Shown here: one piece after another, positions 49,863-57,738 of the stretch
How positions within the stretch are numbered: position 1 is the first letter of the stretch
Layout of the letters: every line of letters starts with the position of its first letter
Source: Gayadomonas joobiniege G7
Lineage (GTDB): Bacteria > Pseudomonadota > Gammaproteobacteria > Enterobacterales > Alteromonadaceae
Reading direction: 5' to 3'
Assembly: GCF_000300815.1 (NCBI RefSeq)
Contig: NZ_AMRX01000008.1
Location: forward strand, 705,524-769,523
DNA length: 64,000 nucleotides
The notes under the pieces: generated by a model
What the model was told of the DNA's origin: nothing
The model's database searches: none
Seen by the model: the letters and a program-made list of their open reading frames with translations, nothing else
Translations under genes and position numbers: made by a program

Positions 49863-50515
49863 TAGTCTTTTTTACAGCCTTTATTGCCTTGGGGTAAAGC
49901 AACCAGATTCACGTTTGCGATATCTAGTTCCATTTTTCCTTGGGTTGAAATCGAAAAAATATCCGTAACCTCGGTAAAATCAAATTGGCCATCTTGATTG
50001 AAACAATTGAGTGGTAGTGTAAGTTGAGTCCACTCATCTTTGGGTAGCTGTGATAGTAAGGGGTTTAAAGGCAGCTCGCCTTGGCATTTGCTGTTGTATT
50101 TACAGCGCATGCTAATTTTTGCGATGGATGTTGGTTCTCGATGAATTTTTATTTCTAAATTTAAAGCCGCTTTGTCTTCAACAGTTGATAAGTCGATTTT
50201 GTTACCGTTTATTGTAATATTGGAAAACCAAGCGCTTTGTTTATTACGTCCACGAAACTTAACATTAATTGCATCGTTGTCACCATCTTTGTTTGTGGGA
50301 GATATGCTTAGGTTGCCACGTTTAGTTTTTGCTTCTTGATTTTTTACTTTGATTCCCCAGCCTAACGAATTGCCAACAGAGGCTTTCCAAGGTTTAACTG
50401 GCTGACCGGCTTTTATATAGTCGGTGACTGCGTTAGCAGCGTAAGCATGGCTAAGGCCTGCAGACAATACTAGGGTACAAATTGAAGTAGTGATCTGTTT
50501 AACTGCGTTCGACAT
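49862..50515 (-). CDS. Secreted stand-alone ExoP-type galactose-binding-like domain protein
   Basis: A 217-residue protein with a signal peptide (about 1-27, ending SHAYA). The mature part resembles the C-terminal ExoP galactose-binding-like domain normally fused to GH3 exo-glucosidases: 'GNLSISPTNKDGDNDAINVK', 'SAWFSNITINGNKIDLS', 'KISMRCKYNSKCQGELPLN' and 'DEWTQLTLPLNCFNQDG', ending 'MELDIANVNLVAL'. Here it stands alone with no catalytic domain. It may be a carbohydrate-binding or chaperone protein. GGAG lies before the start, and the stop overlaps the SDR start. Confidence 0.7.
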   Translation of the reverse strand: MSNAVKQITTSICTLVLSAGLSHAYAANAVTDYIKAGQPVKPWKASVGNSLGWGIKVKNQEAKTKRGNLSISPTNKDGDNDAINVKFRGRNKQSAWFSNITINGNKIDLSTVEDKAALNLEIKIHREPTSIAKISMRCKYNSKCQGELPLNPLLSQLPKDEWTQLTLPLNCFNQDGQFDFTEVTDIFSISTQGKMELDIANVNLVALPQGNKGCKKD

Positions 50516-50618
50516 AATTTATCTCCGTTTGTAAAATATAGGATTTATGTATAAATTATGTGAAAATTTAGACTATTTTGCAACAGTAAATTAAATATTG
50601 TCTTCAGATTACTGTATA

Positions 50619-50648
50619 CAAAAAGCGCCAGCTAGTACGTTGGCGCTG
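50619..50648 (-). terminator. Terminator of the IclR regulator gene
   Basis: AGCGCCA (50624-50630) pairs with TGGCGCT (50641-50647) around a 10-nt loop. Read on the minus strand it is followed by a run of T (50620-50624), 12 bp after the regulator's stop codon. Confidence 0.8.
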
Positions 50649-50659
50649 CATAGGAAAGC

Positions 50660-51433
50660 TTAAAAGGGTTTAACGATGCCATAAGTTATCGCTTTGGAGA
50701 GGTTTTCACCTGCTTCTTTAAGCATTTTTAAAACGGTTTCTGCACTTACTTCTTCAGGCTTACGTTGAATGTAAGGAGAGACCAAAGTCGCGATAGCAGA
50801 ATCCCCATCTAAAATGGGTACTGCAATGTCAGTGACACCAGTTACGAAGTTACTTGGTGAAATTAAGTGTCCCTGTTTGGCGACTTTTTTACACTCGGCA
50901 ACAAATTCCATTACTTTATTTTCGTCATGATACTGCTTAAGCATTGCCAGCATGCGCTCTTTACGCTCAGCGGTTTGAAATGCGAACAATACTTTACCCG
51001 ATGCGGTTTCGATTATGGGCTTTCGATAACCAACTCGAACGCTATATGAGATGTTGCTCGGCGCCTCGATACGTTTAATGACAACAATTTGTTCATTTGA
51101 TTCCACGGCAATATGACAAGACATTGTGGTTTGTTCTACCAAAGCACGCATAATAGGTGGTGCAAACTCAATAATATCTTTAACCGGTTCTTGTTCAGTG
51201 CCAAGTTGTAGTAGTTTTCGGGTAACGCTATAACCTTCGTTTTCTAGGTCTTTACTAATAAAACCTCGCTGCTCCAACACTAATAACATGCGGTAAATTT
51301 CAGCACTCGAGCGGCCCAGTTTTTCAGCAATAGCGGCCGTATTCAACGCACGGTTATCGCTCGATAATAGTTCTAAAATATCTATGCCTTTTTCCAACGC
51401 CGGAGCGGAATATTTTTTTTGTTTAGATTGCAT
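50660..51433 (-). CDS. IclR-family transcriptional regulator
   Basis: A 257-residue regulator. The N-terminal winged helix-turn-helix (about 8-65) contains 'ALEKGIDILELLSSDNRALN' and 'TAAIAEKLGRSSAEIYRMLL'. The C-terminal IclR effector domain has 'SYSVRVGYRKPIIETASGKV' and 'GVTDIAVPILDGDSAIATLV'. IclR proteins control catabolism of aromatic, sugar-acid or carboxylate compounds. It is divergent from the octaheme cytochrome gene, whose 253-bp shared upstream region contains two palindromes. It could also govern the ExoP-like, SDR and fucosidase genes downstream on its own strand. Confidence 0.95.
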   Translation of the reverse strand: MQSKQKKYSAPALEKGIDILELLSSDNRALNTAAIAEKLGRSSAEIYRMLLVLEQRGFISKDLENEGYSVTRKLLQLGTEQEPVKDIIEFAPPIMRALVEQTTMSCHIAVESNEQIVVIKRIEAPSNISYSVRVGYRKPIIETASGKVLFAFQTAERKERMLAMLKQYHDENKVMEFVAECKKVAKQGHLISPSNFVTGVTDIAVPILDGDSAIATLVSPYIQRKPEEVSAETVLKMLKEAGENLSKAITYGIVKPF

Positions 51434-51483
51434 ATGCTTTAAAATTATCCCAATTAATCACTACTATAAACTGCCTTGATTGC

Positions 51484-51494
51484 ACGTAATACGT
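51484..51494. promoter_or_regulatory. Possible IclR operator (11-bp palindrome)
   Basis: ACGTAATACGT is a 5-1-5 inverted repeat 51 bp upstream of the IclR start, a fitting place for autoregulation. The assignment is positional only. Confidence 0.35.
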
Positions 51495-51584
51495 ACATTA
51501 GCTAAGAATCTTACACTGATACGAATAGTTTGAATATAGACTTTACTGATAAATTACGCAATATCGAGACATATTTAAGTATCT

Positions 51585-51599
51585 GATAACTCAGTTATC
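51585..51599. promoter_or_regulatory. Perfect 7-1-7 operator-like palindrome
   Basis: GATAACTCAGTTATC is a perfect inverted repeat around one central base. It lies in the divergent region between the IclR gene and the octaheme cytochrome gene, 88 bp before the cytochrome ATG. It is probably a regulator-binding site; the regulator is unknown. Confidence 0.45.
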
Positions 51600-51686
51600 C
51601 TAAGGTAAACGATTTATCTTTAGCTTGGTCAACTTAAATGATACATTTAGCTGATAAATTTTTACAAATATAAATAAGCTTGTTTT

Positions 51687-53837
51687 ATGTCACGTTCACT
51701 TCTATTTGTTGTTTTAAGTTTACTGCTAAGTTCGTTTTCTATCGCGGCAGAAAACTCTAGCATGCAAGCCTGTATCAGCTGTCATTCAGATATTCATCAG
51801 GGGTGGCAAAGTTCAGATCATGCAAAAGCGATGGCGGTTGCTGATGAATCTAGCGTAGTCGCTGATTTTGATAACGCTAAATTGAATTATTTTTCGCAAA
51901 CTGTAGAGTTTTTTAAACAAAGCGGAAAATATAAAGCGCGGATTTCTGAGCAAGGAAAACCTAACAAAGAATATCAACTAAGTTATACCTTTGGTCATTA
52001 TCCATTACAGCAATTTTTAGTTGAAGGGGAGAATGGGAAAAAACAGGTATTTCCGTTCACTTGGGATAGTCGTAATAAAGAAGACGGAGGTCAAAAGTGG
52101 TATCACTTACATGGCCACGAATGGATAGCTGAACAAGATCGTTTGCATTGGCAGCAGCCTCTGCAAAATTGGAACGGCATGTGTGCCGATTGTCATTCGG
52201 ATGAACTCAAGCGTAATTATAATGCAGTCACCGATAGTTTTGAAACTGAATATTCAAACATCAATGTTGGCTGCGTGTCATGCCATGCGATGCCTAAAAA
52301 TCATAGTGAAGAAGTTGAACAATCCAATTACAAAAAGCCAGCAGCTGCAAAAGGAAACTGGGTTAAAAATCCACATGAAAAGATTGCTCACTGGCAAGGA
52401 CAGCCCCGAGACAACACCTTTATGGACAATTGTTTTGCTTGTCATGCTTTGCGTAGCCCATTAACGGATGGTTTTAGTGCGGATAAACCGTTTTTAGACC
52501 AATTTATGCCAGAATTTTTAATGCCACCTTTATATCACGCTGATGGGCAAATTAAAGAAGAAGTGTACGTTTATGGCTCGTTTATGCAGTCGAAGATGCA
52601 TCAAGCAGGGGTTAATTGCATTGATTGTCATGACCCTCATAGTTATAAAGTTAAAACAGAGACCAATGGTTTATGTTTACAATGTCACGAAGCTAAAACA
52701 TTTGATACAAAAGATCACCATCATCACCTACCTGCAAGCGAAGGTGCTCAATGCGTAAATTGTCATATGCCAGAAACCACATACATGGGGGTTGATGACA
52801 GACGGGATCATAGTTTTGTTATCCCACGCCCAGAGCTTTCAGAAAAATTTGGCGTGCCGAATGCCTGTACTCAATGTCACCAGCAACAAGATAACCAATG
52901 GGCGATGGCTGCGCTGAAAAGCTGGAACGGCAAACAGCCCGATGTCTCTGGCGCGCTTAAGTCGTATATGTTGCAACATAGTGGCGAATTGCTCGGCGCA
53001 AAACAACATTATCAGCTCATTAATGATGAACACTTAGATATCATGAAGCGCGCTACTTTGGTTCGTATGTTAGCTTGGCGGAACGAACCTCTGGCGCTGG
53101 ACAAATTTTCTTCGCTGCTAAAATCTGATGAAGCTTTGATCCGTCTAGCAGCAGCACAAGTGGCCAACTTAATTGCGCCAGAAAAGCGGTATCAATTATT
53201 AAAACCTCTATTGGATGATGAATTTAAAGCGATTCGCGTTGCAACCGCGCAAGCTTTATTAGATGTGTATGCCGATGTTAAAGATGCAGGATTATTCAAA
53301 AAGGCCTTTGATGCATACCAGACCTTTGCCGATGTTAATAGCTGGCGTGCGGAAGGACGACTGAACAAAGGCAATGGTGAAATGCGGATGCAAGCATTAG
53401 ATGACGCCGTTGACAGCTTTCGTAAAACGATCCAGATTGAGCCATATTTTGATGCTGGTTATATTAATTTAGCAGATTTATATCGTGCGCGACAGCAACC
53501 TCAAAAAGTGGCAGAGGTTTTAAAAAAAGGATTAGCTAACCTGCCAGAATCAGCGTCTCTAAATTATAGTTATGGTCTGTATTTAGTGCGTCAAAAATCC
53601 TATCAAAATGCTTTGAACTTTATTGAAAAAGCCAATAAAGCAGAACCTGGTAACATGCAGTATTTATATACTCGGGCGTTGCTGATGGATAACCTGCAAC
53701 AAAGTAAAGCGGCGTTAAAGTTATTGCTGGCGGATACAGGTATGATTAAAACTCATGGAGAGTTGAAAGAACTTGCGCTCTATCTTGCCCAAAAGCTCAA
53801 CGACAGGTTTGTATTTCAGCGCCTTCAATCGTTATGA
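51687..53837 (+). CDS. Octaheme c-type cytochrome with HEAT-like and TPR regions
   Basis: A 716-residue exported protein (signal about 1-20). It has eight CxxCH haem-binding motifs: CISCH, CADCH, CVSCH, CFACH, CIDCH, CLQCH, CVNCH and CTQCH, spread over the first 400 residues in the cytochrome c554-like style. A helical segment follows (about 450-540, HEAT-like, 'ALIRLAAAQVANLI'). TPR units occupy the rest (from about 565, 'YFDAGYINLADLYRARQQPQ', 'ALNFIEKANKAEPGN'). It would carry or store electrons in the periplasm; donor and acceptor are unknown. The CRTAC1-like gene follows after a strong terminator. The start codon at 51687 is the first ATG and has only a weak ribosome-binding site. Confidence 0.9.
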   Translation: MSRSLLFVVLSLLLSSFSIAAENSSMQACISCHSDIHQGWQSSDHAKAMAVADESSVVADFDNAKLNYFSQTVEFFKQSGKYKARISEQGKPNKEYQLSYTFGHYPLQQFLVEGENGKKQVFPFTWDSRNKEDGGQKWYHLHGHEWIAEQDRLHWQQPLQNWNGMCADCHSDELKRNYNAVTDSFETEYSNINVGCVSCHAMPKNHSEEVEQSNYKKPAAAKGNWVKNPHEKIAHWQGQPRDNTFMDNCFACHALRSPLTDGFSADKPFLDQFMPEFLMPPLYHADGQIKEEVYVYGSFMQSKMHQAGVNCIDCHDPHSYKVKTETNGLCLQCHEAKTFDTKDHHHHLPASEGAQCVNCHMPETTYMGVDDRRDHSFVIPRPELSEKFGVPNACTQCHQQQDNQWAMAALKSWNGKQPDVSGALKSYMLQHSGELLGAKQHYQLINDEHLDIMKRATLVRMLAWRNEPLALDKFSSLLKSDEALIRLAAAQVANLIAPEKRYQLLKPLLDDEFKAIRVATAQALLDVYADVKDAGLFKKAFDAYQTFADVNSWRAEGRLNKGNGEMRMQALDDAVDSFRKTIQIEPYFDAGYINLADLYRARQQPQKVAEVLKKGLANLPESASLNYSYGLYLVRQKSYQNALNFIEKANKAEPGNMQYLYTRALLMDNLQQSKAALKLLLADTGMIKTHGELKELALYLAQKLNDRFVFQRLQSL

Positions 53838-53840
53838 TAA

Positions 53841-53877
53841 ACAAAACTGCCGGCTCGAGCCGGCAGTTTTGTTTTAC
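53841..53877 (+). terminator. Strong rho-independent terminator after the octaheme cytochrome gene
   Basis: A perfect 32-bp palindrome (53841-53856 with 53857-53872; core GCCGGCTC/GAGCCGGC) is followed by TTTT. It begins 3 bp after the stop codon. Confidence 0.92.
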
Positions 53878-53970
53878 TCGTATTAAAATTATTTTAAATA
53901 TAAATTTAGTTTGTGGTCATTGATATTTTTTGTGTAAACTGTAAACAATATGCACAAAAGAGTATCCATT

Positions 53971-56250
53971 ATGAAAAAATTAAATTTTAAAATATCTCTC
54001 CTGTCTCTATTTGTTTCAACCACCCTGGTTGCAGCCTGTTCGACTTCTGATATTAAAGTTGCAGAACACAAATTAACTTTAACCGGCACTCAAGTGCCAA
54101 TTTTAAATAAAAAGACCTGGCAGCAAAGGGTTCAAATACCTGCAGAAAAACTAGAAGCGACTTATATCGTCAATTTAAAAGTGTCTACCCAGGCGGATTA
54201 TGCTTCATTAAGTCTAATGTCAGGTGAGCAAGTATTAATAGATAATTTGGATGTTCCCTCGAAAGGTCAACATCAATTAAATGCCCTGATAAAATTTAGT
54301 CAAACCGGTGAACAGACGCTTAAACTGGTTGCTAGAAGTGGCGCTGTACAGTTACAGTCTTTAGAATTAACCCCTTACGAGGGCCCAGCACTGGCTCAAT
54401 TTAAGGATATTTCTCAGCAAGTTGGTTTAAACACTGAAGTGACATACAAATATGGTGGTCCATCTGTTGCCGATATTAATCGAGACGGTCGCTATGATTT
54501 TGTTTTAAATAACCATAATCATGTGCCAACCCAGTTGGTTATGCAGCAGACTGATGGGTCTGTAGATATTCAGCGTTTATTTAAAGCCTCATTAGATTTT
54601 CACGGTTCAGCAACGGCTGATTACGACGGTGATGGTGATTTAGATATTATGGTTGCTAAAGGCGGTGCCAACGGAACCAGCCCCAGCTCATATGTATTAT
54701 TACGCAACGATAATGGTCGGTTTATTGATGTATCTAACGAAGCCGGCATTAAAGAGCCAGCAAGGGGGCGCTCACCAAGGTTTTTGGATATGAATGATGA
54801 TGGTCTGCTTGATATTATGTTAGTGAATGCCAAAACACCAAAATATCAGGGGCCCCAACACCTGTTTTACCAAAACAATGGCGATGGTACGTTTACCTAT
54901 ACCAGAGTGGACGGAATTGAAAATGCTTATGCGGAACGAGTGTTATTAACAGACTTTAACCGTGATGGTTTAGATGATGTTTTATTATTTTCGCCTTTAA
55001 GCTTGTGGCAGAACAATGGCGACTTCACCTTTACTGATAAGTCGGCTCAGTGGTTACCAAAAGATGCTAAAGGCATTTTGAACGTTATCACAGCCAGTGA
55101 AATGGATGTTAACAATGATGGTATGTATGACATTTATCTGGCACGAGGCAATACCCATTACCAATTGTCCCGTAAATCAATTGATTTCAGCCCTGAAAAA
55201 GCCCGTTTAGATATTAGAGATGACGGCGAAAGAGGTTCAACTCAAGTGAGCTTTAAAGCGGCAAACAGCATTCGTTTGTCTGATATGGAGTTAACTTACC
55301 GTCAATATAATGGTGGTTATCCCATTTATTTAGGGAAAAATAAACAAAGGTACGATGTTAAAGCAAAAGGCTTTCAACCCAGTCAACTACCGGACGAAAT
55401 GAAAACAGCCCCGGATCATTTAACGATAGAACCCCAAATGGCATCTGGCTGGCCAGAAACTATTGATAAAAATGGCCTTTATATTGGGCATATCGGCGAA
55501 GATCAATGGAAAGCTGAGTGGTATAGAGATAAAAATGTTTATTGGACTGTGACTTTTAGTTTAACGGGTTTAGACGAAGTTAATTATGACTGGAAAGCGA
55601 ACAACCGAAATAAACAAGATGTTTTATTAATAAACCAAGGGGATAAATATACCACTGCTGGCCAGCAGTGGAACCTGCCTAAAGGCGGCGACCATTGGGG
55701 GGTGACTCATGGTGATGTAAACAACGATGGTTTTACCGACGTGTTTATTTATCGCTACGGCTTTTTAAAAGAAAGAATTGCTGATTTGTTGTTACTGAAT
55801 TCAGGTGATGGACATTTTAACACCTACACAGGGCACAACGCCTGGTTTAAAGATGATCCTGGCCATGGCGATATGGGGCAAATTTTTGATTTTAATTTAG
55901 ATGGACAGCTTGATATTTTAAGTGGAAGCGAAGAGGAGGGCCCGTGGAAACTTTATCAAAATAAATCAAATAACAAAAATACCTACAGCTTAATTCAAGT
56001 GGGGTATAGTCCAAAAGGGATAGATCCTATGTCTGCCCAAGTCATTATTCAAAGCACCGATGGCCGCGGCTGGGTAAAACGAATCGGCTCGGCCGGTGAA
56101 TCTTTTTCTCAAGGCCAGTTAGATATTGTTCATTTTGGTTTAGGCAATACAAATAAAATAAAACAAGTTGAAGTACGCTGGCGCAGTGGCGAAAAAATAG
56201 TTAAAAAAGGCCTTGATGTTAACCGATTGTATAATACAGATACTTGGTAA
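53971..56250 (+). CDS. CRTAC1-family FG-GAP/ASPIC-UnbV lipoprotein
   Basis: A 759-residue lipoprotein. I chose the ATG at 53971, which places the signal MKKLNFKISLLSLF with lipobox VAAC correctly; another in-frame ATG lies at 53950. After a short sandwich region, the middle has repeated FG-GAP/VCBS calcium-binding loops with D-x-N-x-D-G patterns (for example 'VADINRDGRYDFV', 'ADYDGDGDLDIM', 'DFNRDGLDDVLL'), consistent with a beta-propeller. The C-terminus is the ASPIC/UnbV domain ('IKQVEVRWRSGEKIVKKGLD'). Such proteins often sit beside multihaem/TPR proteins, as here. Function is unknown; adhesion or polysaccharide interaction is plausible. Confidence 0.9.
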   Translation: MKKLNFKISLLSLFVSTTLVAACSTSDIKVAEHKLTLTGTQVPILNKKTWQQRVQIPAEKLEATYIVNLKVSTQADYASLSLMSGEQVLIDNLDVPSKGQHQLNALIKFSQTGEQTLKLVARSGAVQLQSLELTPYEGPALAQFKDISQQVGLNTEVTYKYGGPSVADINRDGRYDFVLNNHNHVPTQLVMQQTDGSVDIQRLFKASLDFHGSATADYDGDGDLDIMVAKGGANGTSPSSYVLLRNDNGRFIDVSNEAGIKEPARGRSPRFLDMNDDGLLDIMLVNAKTPKYQGPQHLFYQNNGDGTFTYTRVDGIENAYAERVLLTDFNRDGLDDVLLFSPLSLWQNNGDFTFTDKSAQWLPKDAKGILNVITASEMDVNNDGMYDIYLARGNTHYQLSRKSIDFSPEKARLDIRDDGERGSTQVSFKAANSIRLSDMELTYRQYNGGYPIYLGKNKQRYDVKAKGFQPSQLPDEMKTAPDHLTIEPQMASGWPETIDKNGLYIGHIGEDQWKAEWYRDKNVYWTVTFSLTGLDEVNYDWKANNRNKQDVLLINQGDKYTTAGQQWNLPKGGDHWGVTHGDVNNDGFTDVFIYRYGFLKERIADLLLLNSGDGHFNTYTGHNAWFKDDPGHGDMGQIFDFNLDGQLDILSGSEEEGPWKLYQNKSNNKNTYSLIQVGYSPKGIDPMSAQVIIQSTDGRGWVKRIGSAGESFSQGQLDIVHFGLGNTNKIKQVEVRWRSGEKIVKKGLDVNRLYNTDTW

Positions 56251-56282
56251 CCTTTGTCGTTAACTTATTTGTTTGATTAAAG

Positions 56283-56353
56283 AATAACCAGACACCTGGC
56301 GTAATTTGTTATTAAATGTTAACGATCGAGCCAGACGCTGGTTATTTTTTTTT
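56283..56353 (+). terminator. Long-stem terminator after the CRTAC1-like gene
   Basis: AATAACCAG (56283-56291) and CTGGTTATT (56338-56346) form the outer stem; an inner TGGC/GCCA pair extends it. A T-run follows (56344-56353). Confidence 0.75.
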
Positions 56354-56402
56354 ATTTGTTTTACTCTCTATTTTTTACATTTAAACAAAGAATTTGACAT
56401 AC

Positions 56403-57542
56403 ATGTTAGTAAATAAAAAATATAGCCTGATCAAAGCCGCACTGATCGCTGCCGGTCTGTTAACCGTTCCAGCTCAAGCAACCATAGTTAAAGTAGAAAC
56501 CAACTTAGGTGATTTTGAAATCAACCTTTATGATGAAACGACACCGAAAACCGTCGCTAACTTTTTAGATTATGTTGATAGCGGTGCATATACTAATACA
56601 GTGGTTCATCGTTCGATTGAAGATTTTGTGATTCAAGCGGGTAGCTATAATTGGTCAATTGACGAAGAGGCTGAACCTGAGCAAACAGAAGAACAGCTAA
56701 ATTTGATTGAAACCAATGATCCAGTGACGAATGAACCCGTTTGGTCAAACCTTAAAACGACAGTTGCTATGGCTAAAGGCAGTAACGAAGATAGTGCAAC
56801 TTCGGGGTGGTTTGTAAACTTAAACGATGACAATGCCGAAAATTTGGATGTTCAATCTGGCGGTTTCACTGTATTTGGTGAAGTAGTCTCTGGTTATGAT
56901 GTAGTTGAGGCCATTAATGAACTAGAAACCTATTACTTGGCGTCCTCAATCTCGGATATCCCGCTCTATAATTTGCCGGAAGATAGCACCTCGTTTGAAA
57001 AAGAACATTTAGTGTTAATTAAACAAATAACCGTTATTGATAGCTCTGTAGATTCAGCCAAAGATTTAACACCAACAGCTAACAGCGAAATTTATCAAAA
57101 CAATTTAGATACAATAGATTTAGTGGTTGATGAGATAACCTTGGATGTTGAAAAAGCCGAAGAAGCCTATAGCGACGCCAAAATAGCGGTGGCTGCGGCA
57201 AAAGAAATTTCAGAAGAAAAAGGTGAGATAGCCGAAGACGCTTTAAGCACAATTGAAAGCCAAATGTTAATTCTTGACCAAAAATTAGCAGATGCAGAAG
57301 ATTTTGCCGTACAAGCCCAAAACTTGGCGGATAATGATGCATCCGTATTAGAGATCATTGAGATCAGAAAGGCGTCAGTTGAAGTATATTATGATGCCGT
57401 TGATGCGAACGCTCAGATTAATACTGCGCTGAATACTGCCGAAGATGCAGCAACCGAAGCATCAGATTCAGGCGGCAGTATGCCAGCTTGGTTTGTTTTA
57501 GGTGGTTTATTGCTAGCAGCATGGTCTCGCCGCCGGGATTAA
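56403..57542 (+). CDS. Cyclophilin-type peptidyl-prolyl isomerase with C-terminal GlyGly-CTERM tail
   Basis: A 379-residue exported protein. I chose the ATG at 56403 (MLVNKKYS); a TTG nine bases upstream is also in frame. After a signal peptide (about 1-26) comes a cyclophilin domain (about 27-215) with 'VETNLGDFEINLYDETTPKT' and 'TNTVVHRSIEDFVIQAGSY'. A long Glu/Ala-rich helical segment (about 235-350) follows. The last 25 residues read Ser-Gly-Gly-Ser, then a hydrophobic helix, then Arg-Arg-Arg, the plan of a GlyGly-CTERM sorting tail that rhombosortase cleaves. It would act as a surface or periplasmic prolyl isomerase. Such a tail on a cyclophilin is uncommon. Confidence 0.85.
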   Translation: MLVNKKYSLIKAALIAAGLLTVPAQATIVKVETNLGDFEINLYDETTPKTVANFLDYVDSGAYTNTVVHRSIEDFVIQAGSYNWSIDEEAEPEQTEEQLNLIETNDPVTNEPVWSNLKTTVAMAKGSNEDSATSGWFVNLNDDNAENLDVQSGGFTVFGEVVSGYDVVEAINELETYYLASSISDIPLYNLPEDSTSFEKEHLVLIKQITVIDSSVDSAKDLTPTANSEIYQNNLDTIDLVVDEITLDVEKAEEAYSDAKIAVAAAKEISEEKGEIAEDALSTIESQMLILDQKLADAEDFAVQAQNLADNDASVLEIIEIRKASVEVYYDAVDANAQINTALNTAEDAATEASDSGGSMPAWFVLGGLLLAAWSRRRD

Positions 57543-57738
57543 CAGAGAGTTATTTAAAACAAAGGTTTGCAGATCATGCAAGCCTTTGCGCAATAGAAGA
57601 CTGGCAATACCCCCCTTTTAAAAAACGACACAGCGATTTTTTAAAACAGCGCAAATTTAATCAGCATTGGAGTTAAGCGCTGGCAATTTTTTTTTAATTC
57701 TTCATACTAAGCCTATTTTTATTTGCGCTGAGGTCAAA

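Noticed and set aside
57560..57592. Hairpin after the cyclophilin gene as a terminator
   Set aside because: An 11-bp stem with one G-T pair is present, but the T-run needed on the plus strand is absent, so I could not call it a terminator.
57521..57676. Short reading frame running from inside the cyclophilin 3' end toward ycaO
   Set aside because: It starts inside another gene in a different frame and lacks a ribosome-binding site. It could be a decayed gene end, but nothing supports that.
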